Source: DAOTVD01 sp034437075 (GTDB lineage: Bacteria; Chloroflexota; Anaerolineae; Aggregatilineales; J027). From it: a stretch of DNA of 7,298 bases. Both the position numbers and the translations under genes were made by a program. The notes below the pieces were generated by a model that was not told the origin of the DNA, searched no databases, and saw only the letters and a list, made by a program, of their open reading frames with translations. Where the stretch lies: the NCBI GenBank assembly GCA_034437075.1, contig DAOTVD010000045.1, positions 1 to 7,298 of the forward strand. Direction: 5' to 3'. Positions 1-5,647 of this stretch are shown here, in pieces (within the stretch, counting starts at the first letter, position 1; every line of letters begins with the position of its first letter).

Positions 1-132
1 GATATTCATATTCACCATGGGTTGGCCGTCGTGTATCATCGCAAGGTGGCCATAGGATGCGCGCGCCAAAAAATCTGCGATCCAGATATCATCTTGCGCG
101 CGATCTTTGCGCCGGACAGGGTGTAAAGCCAT
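1..132 (-). CDS. PNPOx-superfamily FMN-binding split-barrel protein, N-terminal part
   Basis: Only the first 44 codons are in the window; the rest lies beyond the left edge. The protein begins MALHPVRRKDR and continues with a segment reading ARASYGHLAMIHDGQPMVN. A basic RRKDR start followed by an 'x-x-G-x-L-A-hydrophobic-x-x-x-G-x-P-x-V-x-x' strand pair is the hallmark of NimA-like and other pyridoxamine 5'-phosphate oxidase-superfamily flavoproteins, which bind FMN in a split beta-barrel and act as cytoplasmic reductases or oxidases. The start at 132 is supported by an AGGAG Shine-Dalgarno sequence at 140-144, seven bases upstream. The gene is divergent from the MocR-type regulator at 249, an arrangement in which the regulator often controls its neighbour (inference). 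The family call is fairly secure; the substrate and the true PNPOx versus NimA-like assignment cannot be decided from 44 residues. Confidence 0.8.
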   Translation of the reverse strand, partial: MALHPVRRKDRAQDDIWIADFLARASYGHLAMIHDGQPMVNMNI

Positions 133-151
133 ATGCTATCTCCTATTGGTT

Positions 152-186
152 TTGTGTAGCGTGTTCAAGCCTACGATAATACGTAG
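152..186 (+). promoter_or_regulatory. Divergent control region: predicted sigma70-type promoter with overlapping dyad
   Basis: On the plus strand TTGTGT (152-157), a 17-base spacer and GATAAT (175-180) form a plausible sigma70 promoter for the MocR-type gene, with transcription expected to begin near 187. The -10 box lies in an inverted repeat, CTACG (171-175) and CGTAG (182-186), around ATAATA. On the minus strand the same centre reads TATTAT, which could serve as the -10 of the split-barrel gene, although no good -35 was found for it. An operator here would affect both genes, consistent with autoregulation by the MocR protein; this is inference. TACG also occurs as a direct repeat (172-175 and 180-183), which matters because MocR proteins often bind direct repeats. 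Confidence 0.45.
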
Positions 187-248
187 AATTGGTTACAGAA
201 AGTGCCACATCTAACACAAATGAAAAGGCCAATTTGCAGAAATGTGAA

Positions 249-1736
249 ATGAGCAGACCAAATCGTACGTTTCAAATCGGGCTGGTGCATCTTAACACGG
301 CGGCGGATGTGCCGCTTTACCAACAACTGTATGATGCACTGCGTATCGCCATCCTAGATGGTCGTTTGGCACGACATACGCGCTTGCCCTCCTCGCGCGA
401 CCTGGCCGACTTGCTCGATGTCTCGCGTACCACCGTCATGAATGCCTACGACCAACTTATTGCGGAAGGCTACCTGGAACCTCGGCGTGGTTCTGGCACA
501 TACGTCAGCGCTCACTTACCTGCCGATTTGCTGCAAGCCCGTCGCGTTGCCCAAGCGCGCCCCCCGGACGCGCGCGGCGAACGCCCCATTGCGAAACGCG
601 CCGCGACCATCACCGATCTACCCCATGGCACTGTGCGCATGGGGCGGGCTTTGCCCTTTCGGTATGGCGCGGCAGACATGACCCGCTTTCCGGTGGAGGT
701 TTGGGCCCGCCTGACCGCGATTCGCCAACGCTATCCTCAGCGCGATCACTTCACATATCATGCAGGCTCGGCGGGCTACGCACCGCTGCGCGCCGCCATC
801 GCAGCGTATCTGGCCAGTTCGCGTGGGGTCGTGTGCCACCCCGACCACATCATTATCACCAGCGGCGCGCAACAAGGGATTTTTCTAGCGGCGCATATTC
901 TGCTTGACCCTGGCGACCGCGTCATCCTGGAAGAACCAGGCTATAATGGCGCGCAACGCGCTTTTGCGATGGCTGGTGCCAAGCTCGTCCCCACACCGTT
1001 AGATGCCGAAGGCTTGGCTATTCACCAAGGCGCCGCTCAAGCCCCCGATGCCCGTGTGGCCTTTGTGACGCCCTCGCGCCACTATCCATTGGGTATCATG
1101 ATGAGCCTCAAACGTCGTTTGCAATTGCTGGACTGGGCTGCTTCACAAGATGGTTGGATCATTGAGGATGACTACGATAGCGAATTTCGCTACGCTGGGC
1201 GGCCTATCCCCGCTTTACAGGGGTTGGATACCAGCGCGCGGGTCATCTATATCGGTACATTCAGCAAAGTCTTATTCCCAACCATCCGACTGGGTTATGT
1301 GGTCGTGCCCGAAGACCTGGTTGGCACGTTCGTGCACCTGCGGGGTGCGCTGGATACCAACACGCACACCCTCAGCCAGGTCGTATTAGCAGATTTTATT
1401 CAGGAAGGGCACTTCACGCGGCATATCCGCCGTATGCGTAAGCTGTACACCGAGCGTAGCCACTATTTTGCCAGGCGCTTTGCAGAGCTCATTGGTTGGT
1501 CGTTGGGGCCACACGATGCGGGTTTAAGCTTGGTCGCATGGCCGCCGCATCCTATCGATGACCTGAACATTGCACGACGTGCCCATGATCATGGGGTTGT
1601 TGTCGCGCCTGTATCGGCTTACTATGCAACCCACCCATCACAACCGGGCTTGTTGCTGGGCTATGCGGGTTTTGACGAAACCACAACAGAACAGGGGCTG
1701 GTCGCGTTGCGAGCCGCCCTAGCTGATGAGGAATAA
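249..1736 (+). CDS. MocR/PdxR-family transcriptional regulator (GntR HTH plus aminotransferase fold)
   Basis: A cytoplasmic DNA-binding regulator of the MocR subfamily of GntR, which uses pyridoxal phosphate or its aldimines as effector. With the ATG at 249 the protein has 495 residues, close to family length. Residues about 20-87 form the GntR winged helix: VPLYQQLYDALR, then LPSSRDLADLLDVSRTTV and the wing EGYLEPRRGSGTYVS. After a linker (about 90-150) comes a fold-type I aminotransferase domain. It retains the EDDYDSEF segment (306-313), with the aspartates that meet the pyridine nitrogen, and GTFSKVLFP with the expected PLP-binding Lys340. An in-frame TTG at 189 would add 20 residues, but it sits almost at the predicted transcription start and has no ribosome binding site; the ATG is preferred although its own site is also weak. 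It is divergent from the split-barrel flavoprotein. Whether it controls B6 synthesis, like PdxR, or another pathway is not decided by the sequence. Confidence 0.93.
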   Translation: MSRPNRTFQIGLVHLNTAADVPLYQQLYDALRIAILDGRLARHTRLPSSRDLADLLDVSRTTVMNAYDQLIAEGYLEPRRGSGTYVSAHLPADLLQARRVAQARPPDARGERPIAKRAATITDLPHGTVRMGRALPFRYGAADMTRFPVEVWARLTAIRQRYPQRDHFTYHAGSAGYAPLRAAIAAYLASSRGVVCHPDHIIITSGAQQGIFLAAHILLDPGDRVILEEPGYNGAQRAFAMAGAKLVPTPLDAEGLAIHQGAAQAPDARVAFVTPSRHYPLGIMMSLKRRLQLLDWAASQDGWIIEDDYDSEFRYAGRPIPALQGLDTSARVIYIGTFSKVLFPTIRLGYVVVPEDLVGTFVHLRGALDTNTHTLSQVVLADFIQEGHFTRHIRRMRKLYTERSHYFARRFAELIGWSLGPHDAGLSLVAWPPHPIDDLNIARRAHDHGVVVAPVSAYYATHPSQPGLLLGYAGFDETTTEQGLVALRAALADEE

Positions 1737-1749
1737 ATTCACCCCATGC

Positions 1750-1780
1750 TTGACCTCGAGTCAACTCGAGGCGTTACCAT
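1750..1780 (+). promoter_or_regulatory. MerR-family-type promoter and operator for the aldo/keto reductase
   Basis: TTGACC (-35, 1750-1755) and TACCAT (-10, 1775-1780) are separated by exactly 19 bases, the over-long spacer typical of promoters activated by MerR-family proteins. The spacer region holds the palindrome CCTCGAGTCAACTCGAGG (1754-1771), with 8-bp perfect arms around a 2-base centre, as expected for a MerR-type dimer site. From memory it differs at three of 18 positions from the enterobacterial SoxR box, and its centre GAGTCAACTC also resembles sites of NmlR/AdhR-type regulators that control aldehyde-detoxifying enzymes. The site lies 13 bases after the stop codon of the MocR gene and about 46 bases before the reductase start. 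No MerR gene is in the window, so the activator must be encoded elsewhere. Confidence 0.8.
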
Positions 1781-1825
1781 GATGATTACAACGTTCGATA
1801 TGATCCAGAAAGGACATGAACCATC

Positions 1826-2839
1826 ATGAACAACAAGCGCTTAGGGAACAGTGGCCTGTATGTGAGCGATCTCGCGCTGGGTGCGATGCTGTTTGGCGAA
1901 GCGAGCGCGCGCAGTACGCCAGAAACAGATGCCATTCGCATGATGCATGCCTATATCGACCACGGCGGTAACCATATCGATACGGCGAATGTCTACGCGG
2001 ACGGGTGTAGCGAAGAAATCATCGCCAAAGCCCTGACGGATGGCCGTCGCCAGAAAGTGACTCTGGCTACCAAAGTGCGCTTTGGTACCGCACCCGAAAC
2101 AGCGCTGGGGGCTGGCCTCAGTCGGCGGGTTATCATGGAACAGGTCGAAAGTAGCTTGCGCCGCTTGAACACGGACGTGATCGATCTATATTATATGCAT
2201 GGTTGGGACCCGCACACCCCACTGCAAGAGAGCCTGCGCGCCTTTGATGACCTGGTGCAAGCTGGCAAGGTGCGCTATATCGGCGTTAGCAACTTCAAAG
2301 CCTGGCAGGTCATGGCGGCGCTGGGCCTCAGTGATGCGAATGGTTGGGCGCGGTTCATTACTGGACAGTATCAATATAGCCTGGTGGTGCGCGATATCGA
2401 ATATGAGTACCGTAGCCTATTTGAGGGACAAGGCATCGGATGCATGGCCTGGGGGCCGCTGGGTGGCGGTTTCCTGACTGGAAAATACCAGCGTCACCAA
2501 CCACCCACCGAAGGGCGTATCGCGGATGTCGCCGAGGATGTCGAAGAAGCCTGGGAGCGCCGCGCGACGGAGCGCAATTGGCGCATCATCGCGGCTGTGG
2601 AGCAGATCGCCGCCGAGCGTGGGGCCACGGTGCCGCAAGTGGCGCTGGCCTGGTTGCGCGCGCAATCCTTCGTCAGCAGCGTGATTATCGGCGCGCGCAC
2701 CTTGGCCCAGTTCCAAGACAATATCGCCGCCGCCCAGATGAACCTGACTTTAGAAGAACTAAACATTTTGAACGAGGTCAGCGCGCTACCGGATCTGTAT
2801 CCTTACCGCATGATGGCGGCCTATGGCATGGATGGTTAA
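1826..2839 (+). CDS. Aldo/keto reductase, intact
   Basis: A 337-residue NAD(P)H-dependent oxidoreductase with the (beta/alpha)8 aldo/keto reductase fold, expected in the cytoplasm, reducing aldehydes or ketones to alcohols. The catalytic tetrad is complete: Asp52 and Tyr57 in HIDTANVYADG, Lys83 in LATKVRF and His125 in YYMHGWD. Further family marks are YIGVSNFKAWQ (151-161), QYQYSL (181-186), AWGPLGGGFLTGKY (208-221) and the C-terminal cofactor segment SVIIGARTLAQFQDNI (285-300). The length is normal for the bacterial COG0667-like group. The start is supported by AGAAAGGA at 1807-1814, eleven bases upstream. It follows the MocR gene on the same strand but has its own MerR-type promoter, suggesting induction by oxidants, thiol-reactive compounds or aldehydes (inference). 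Its TAA stop directly abuts the mini-element at 2840. The substrate is unknown. Confidence 0.95.
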   Translation: MNNKRLGNSGLYVSDLALGAMLFGEASARSTPETDAIRMMHAYIDHGGNHIDTANVYADGCSEEIIAKALTDGRRQKVTLATKVRFGTAPETALGAGLSRRVIMEQVESSLRRLNTDVIDLYYMHGWDPHTPLQESLRAFDDLVQAGKVRYIGVSNFKAWQVMAALGLSDANGWARFITGQYQYSLVVRDIEYEYRSLFEGQGIGCMAWGPLGGGFLTGKYQRHQPPTEGRIADVAEDVEEAWERRATERNWRIIAAVEQIAAERGATVPQVALAWLRAQSFVSSVIIGARTLAQFQDNIAAAQMNLTLEELNILNEVSALPDLYPYRMMAAYGMDG

Positions 2840-2899
2840 GGCTTTTCCAAGTATTTAACTATGCCGCTTGCTTTTGTCGAAAAGGATACCGTCTTGATT

Positions 2900-3005
2900 T
2901 TACCCCCCTCTAGCTCCCCCCGAATTCAGGGGGAGAACTTACTCGTGCGCATAATAGCCCCTCCCTGAATTCGGGGAGGGGGATGGGGAGGGGTAATTAT
3001 TTTTC
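2900..3005 (+). terminator. Possible rho-independent terminator of the reductase, formed by mini-element A
   Basis: The long GC-rich inverted repeat inside mini-element A ends on the plus strand in GGGGAGGGGTAATTATTTTT, so a strong stem is followed by a T-rich tract. This would fit termination of reductase transcription. The stem-loop is larger than usual, with a loop of roughly 24 bases. On the minus strand the stem is followed by A-rich sequence, so the effect would be one-directional. Inferred from structure only. Confidence 0.4.
2973..2993 (+). other. G-quadruplex candidate
   Basis: Four runs of four or more G (2973-2976, 2978-2982, 2985-2988, 2990-2993) are separated by loops of only one or two bases on the plus strand. 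Such spacing favours a stable intramolecular G-quadruplex. The complementary C runs in the left arm of the element compete by forming the duplex hairpin. Confidence 0.5.
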
Positions 3006-3018
3006 TGGAAAAGCCTAA

Positions 3019-3117
3019 GCTTGGTGTCGGTGCGCTGATATAGGATTAGCCTTCGCAGCCAGGCGCACATGCTATACTGAGCATATAACGTATCAATAGC
3101 AACATGTCTCTATTATC
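3019..3117. other. Gene-free stretch with an orphan promoter-like site
   Basis: No coding sequence is seen between mini-element A and the IS66 remnant. TGCTATACT at 3070-3078 is an extended -10-like sequence lying in a short dyad, ATGCT (3069-3073) and AGCAT (3080-3084), but no matching -35 at a normal distance was found. It may be the upstream region of a gene that was displaced when IS66 arrived, or chance. Confidence 0.25.
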
Positions 3118-3200
3118 GTACCCGTTCAGGGGGTGAAATCAAGGGAAATTAAGGGTATACTTTCCCGTCATAAGCGAGGATTGAACACTTCCCCCTGAAC
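3118..3200 (+). repeat. Probable left end of the IS66 element
   Basis: The sequence GTACCCGTTCAGGGGG (3118-3133) resembles the GTAA-CCGTTCA type ends of IS66-family elements (recalled, not searched). GTTCAGGGGG (3124-3133) recurs as a perfect 10-bp inverted copy CCCCCTGAAC (3191-3200), just before the transposase remnant begins. No right end was found, consistent with the element being truncated. Confidence 0.35.
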
Positions 3201-3850
3201 TGAATATTCCCCCCGAAGATTGGCAGCAAACTTCGGCAAGTGTTCGGGAAGCATTCCTGAGTCAGCAAGCTCAGTTAGCCGCGCTGACCCAAGAAGTCGC
3301 GCAGTTACGCGAGCAACAGAACCGCAATTCGAGCAACAGTTCGCAGCCTCCGTCGAGTGATCCGCCGGATCAAAAGCCGCCGTAGTCTGAAACCAAGTCT
3401 CCGATCCGTATCGTTACCAAACGGTGGAGATACCGCCGCCGAAAGCGGATGTGACCGAGTATCAGGTGCATCGTCTGACCTGCCCGGACTGCGGTGCCGT
3501 GACCCGTGGTAGCTTACCGCCTGAAGCAGAAGCCAGCCAGTTTGGGGTGAATTTGAGTACTTGGATGGTGATGCTGATGGGGATGTATCACCTGAGTAAA
3601 CGTCAGGTGGCGGATTTGCTAGACATGACCTACGGGGTTCACATCTCGCCGGGGAGTGTGGTCAAGATTCAAAAACGCGCCAGCGCTGCGCTAGCCTCGG
3701 TCGTGGACGAAGCATATGAGGCGGTCAAGACGCAACCGGCGCGTTACATTGACGACACGGGTTGGCAACAAGGCGTGTCGTCATCGGTCACATCGGCGCC
3801 AGCTGTATTCATCGGTCACATCGGCGCCAGCGGCGCATCGCGCACATCGT
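3200..3850 (+). pseudogene. IS66-family transposase, decayed N-terminal half
   Basis: From 3200 the frame reads NIPPEDWQQTSASVREAFLS and then a Gln/Glu-rich coiled coil leading into NRNSSNSSQPPSSDPP, the typical IS66 N-terminus; the expected ATG appears as CTG. A TAG at 3383-3385 ends this frame. Homology resumes in another frame at about 3403 (DPYRYQTVEIPPPKADVTEYQ), followed by CPDCGAVTRG and HLSKRQVADLL. The GGQPGH segment and first zinc half-site, about 50 residues in intact relatives, are therefore deleted. The first catalytic Asp region is present as ARYIDDTGWQQG, ending near 3775. Beyond that the remaining two thirds of the DDE domain is missing and sequence is scrambled by a 23-bp duplication. 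The accessory IS66 genes are absent, so the element is dead. Confidence 0.85.
3781..3831 (+). repeat. 23-bp tandem-type direct repeat
   Basis: TCATCGGTCACATCGGCGCC followed by AGC is present exactly at 3781-3803 and again at 3809-3831, five bases apart. It lies where IS66 homology fades and just before the integrase remnant, so it probably marks the junction where the elements were joined or a replication slip in the decaying gene. Confidence 0.8.
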
Positions 3851-3856
3851 TCGCAC

Positions 3857-4226
3857 CTAGGAGACGCGCCGTTGCTGGTGGCGTGCCAAGCGTCGCGCTT
3901 CCGACTCGGCCTCCTTCAAAATGAGATCCAGATAGACGTCAAAGTCGAGAATTTCATCATAGAGCCCTTTGATTGGGACGGTTTTGAAGGGCTTGTTATC
4001 CAGCATCACATCAAAGACCCGCCGCTGCGCATCCAGGCGACACACCACATAGCGCCCAGCTAGTGCGCGACGAATGTAGTAATGTTGCTTGTCGATCTGA
4101 ATGCTGCCATTGTGAGTGATCCGGCGTTTAAACAGTCGGTTGTGATCAGCGTACGGAAGTAGCGTTCGACAAAGGGCTTGAGATCGGGGCGCTGCGGCGG
4201 GCAAACGTCGAGTTCGATGCCTAGAT
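3857..4226 (-). pseudogene. Integrase-type (rve) DDE transposase, C-terminal remnant, IS481-like
   Basis: Read from 4226 downwards, one frame gives LGIELDVCPPQRPDLKPFVE then RYFRTL; the Glu of KPFVER (codon 4165-4167) is the third acidic residue of the retroviral-integrase DDE core. A second frame then gives KRRITHNGSIQIDKQHYYIR and RALAGRYVVCRLDAQRRVFD, a typical C-terminal beta-barrel tail, ending in TAG at 3857-3859. Between the two parts, about 4105-4140, roughly the RTL-to-RRI linker of intact proteins is deleted with a change of frame. Everything upstream of LGIELD, including the helix-turn-helix and the first two catalytic Asp residues, is cut off by the left end of the ISKra4 element at 4227. 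No continuation was found on the other side of that element. Assignment to IS481 rather than a related integrase family is uncertain. Confidence 0.75.
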
Positions 4227-4250
4227 GGGTGCATTTCATAGTTTTGGCAA
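4227..4250 (+). repeat. Left terminal inverted repeat of the ISKra4 element
   Basis: It begins GGGTGCATTTCA and ends GTTTTGGCAA; the inverted partner is at 5597-5620, with two mismatches. The transposase stop codon (4254-4252) lies two bases inside it. Confidence 0.85.
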
Positions 4251-4251
4251 A

Positions 4252-5555
4252 TCAAGCATTTGCCCAGAGTTGGTCAAAGTGCTTTCCTAGTACAGCAGCG
4301 CGAATGATAAGCATGTGTTGAGCAGCGTGCCGCACCCATCTCATGCCCGCGCCGGAGAGACGTGCCTTAAATTGCTTGATGCCACTTTCGACTGTGCCGG
4401 AGCCAATGGGAAAGAGTTGCTCCTGAAATTCTTGGTACTGCATGCGTCTTTGATGGACATGAAAATAGCGTGAATGGTCCGTCAGCCCCTGTTCATCCCA
4501 AAGGGTCTGTGATTTTGCTAATCTTGCCCTGAAAGAGATCATCACAGCGGGATTTGAACCAGCGTTTGATGCGGTTTTCATCGTCTGGTAAAAGCGCTTT
4601 TGCCGCACTGGCGAGCCGCTCAAGGGCATGATACTAGTCAATGATTTGCAAGCGCGCCGGAAAAAGATCCGCCACGAGATTCCAAATCCATTCAGCCCCG
4701 TCCGCAGTCACACTCGACTCAATAGCGGTCGGTACCTCATGTTCAAGAGCTAATGCCCACATCGCAGGTGCAAACTGGTCTACCGTCCCGAGTACAGCGG
4801 TATAGCTAATGTGATGGGCGTGGGGGCGATCCACGAGTTCATTGGTGCGTGAATCCCGCTCTAAGCGGATGTCTACATCAAAAACCGTGCCCATTTTGAA
4901 CTCTTTCCAGCCTTCATGGCGAATATTGACCATCCCACCATCCAAACTGATGCCTTTTTGTTGCGTATGATCGTGGCAAGCGCTCGGTAAAATGACTCGC
5001 TCTACGCTGACATGCGCTTGTTGGGCACTCTCATACGCCTGGAAACGCTCACCATGACGCTGGGTTTGTCGCCAAATGCTACTTGAGGGCACAAGCTGTT
5101 CGCCGATACGGTCAAAGACGGCTTGGCATTGGTCGTAAGGCACGACACCGCTTAACCATACCATCCGTTTTGACATCTCGTCGCTGTAGGCACTCTTACT
5201 CAAACCCCAGATCAGATCGAGGGGGAAAAAAGCCGTACTCACATTGAGTACAACTGTAATAGGGGCGCTTGACCTCGATCTCGCCACGAACCGTGATGAC
5301 TCGTTTGGTGCGCCTGCCTTTGTTGCGTAATGCCCCGCCACATTCAGGACACACTGGCTCCGCTTCAACGTCGCTCTCATCTGTTAGCGTTTGCATGATC
5401 GCAGGAAACAAGTCTTTTCCTAAGTCTCCAACCACGGCTTCCATATCGCTCAGACTCATTTGCGGATTCACTTTTTCATCGTTCAGCATCGCGTCTAGGG
5501 CTTCTTCAGCTTGCGCTAGCAGTTTCGCTTTCAAGTCATCTTTACGGTTCGGCAT
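4252..5555 (-). pseudogene. ISKra4-family transposase with two frameshifts and a nonsense codon
   Basis: The start at 5555 (MPNRKDDLKAKLLAQ) has AGAGGA upstream. The first frame carries a zinc ribbon with Cys69-x-x-Cys72 and Cys102-x-x-Cys105. It shifts within a run of six T and five C on the coding strand (5221-5231) at GFFP. The second frame runs from FFPLDLIWGLS through the catalytic regions ISLDGGMVNI and SVTADGAEWIWN to LQIID. There a TAG (4636-4634) replaces the Trp codon of the family's IVDWYHA motif, and the same frame continues YHALERLASAAKALLPDD to about 4500. A second one-base shift then leads into QGLTDHSRYFHVHQRRM and FPIGSGTVESGIKQFK, with the catalytic Glu, ending at 4252. Total span, about 434 codons, is normal for the family, and all acidic catalytic residues survive, but three lesions make it non-functional unless the element is supplied in trans. 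Confidence 0.9.
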
Positions 5556-5596
5556 CGGCTTTTCATCCTCTTTTATATGAATTCTATTTTAACCCC

Positions 5597-5620
5597 TTGC
5601 CAAAAACTTGAAATGCACCC
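5597..5620 (+). repeat. Right terminal inverted repeat of the ISKra4 element
   Basis: It begins TTGCCAAAAACTTGAAATGC and ends ACCC, the inverted partner of 4227-4250. It lies about 40 bases upstream of the transposase start, so the transposase promoter probably overlaps it. Confidence 0.85.
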
Positions 5621-5629
5621 AACTATGGC

Positions 5630-5647
5630 CAGGGCGATTGCATCAAA
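5630..5647 (+). repeat. Left terminal inverted repeat of the ISAs1 element
   Basis: CAGGGCGATTGCATCAAA. The transposase stop codon TGA (5645-5643) lies inside this repeat. Confidence 0.85.

Larger units (their letters stand above)
2840..3015. repeat. Palindromic mini-element A (MITE-like)
   Basis: A non-coding element of about 176 bp ending in perfect inverted repeats GGCTTTTCC (2840-2848) and GGAAAAGCC (3007-3015); with the adjoining bases the match is 11 bp. It is flanked by TAA on both sides (2837-2839, the stop codon of the reductase, and 3016-3018), which may be a target duplication. The interior holds a long imperfect inverted repeat, about 2900-2933 against 2958-2995, centred on CCCTGAATTC-type sequence with C-rich and G-rich outer arms. 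It has no open frame of its own. Its two ends match those of mini-element B near 6875-7083 in opposite orientation, which argues for a mobile or at least dispersed repeat family. Confidence 0.7.
4227..5620 (-). mobile_element. ISKra4-family insertion sequence, both ends present
   Basis: The element of 1394 bp is bounded by 24-bp terminal inverted repeats: left end GGGTGCATTTCATAGTTTTG plus GCAA (4227-4250) and right end TTGCCAAAAACTTGAAATGC plus ACCC (5597-5620). They match at 22 of 24 positions. It carries a single transposase gene on the minus strand, now a pseudogene. The left flank is the integrase remnant, into which it appears to have inserted. No target duplication is visible: the flanks end GCCTAGAT and begin AACTATGG. 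The right end is only nine bases from the ISAs1 end. Confidence 0.85.

Noticed and set aside
189..248. TTG start at 189 for the MocR-type gene
   Set aside because: It lies almost at the predicted transcription start, has no ribosome binding site, and the added 20 residues resemble no part of the family; the ATG at 249 gives normal length.
1754..1771. Terminator of the MocR-type gene
   Set aside because: There is no T tract after the palindrome and it lies exactly between -35 and -10 boxes with a 19-bp spacer, which fits an operator much better.
2417..2913. Overlapping reading frames on both strands within and after the aldo/keto reductase
   Set aside because: They are shadows of a well-conserved gene, with no family resemblance and no start signals.
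3424..3924. An intact 166-residue protein
   Set aside because: It is the middle section of IS66 transposase opened by chance at GTG and running out antisense to the integrase remnant; it lacks both the start and most of the catalytic domain.
5221..5231. Programmed frameshift giving a functional ISKra4 transposase
   Set aside because: A nonsense codon and another frameshift further down would still prevent a full product, so plain decay is the simpler reading; not fully excluded for this site alone.
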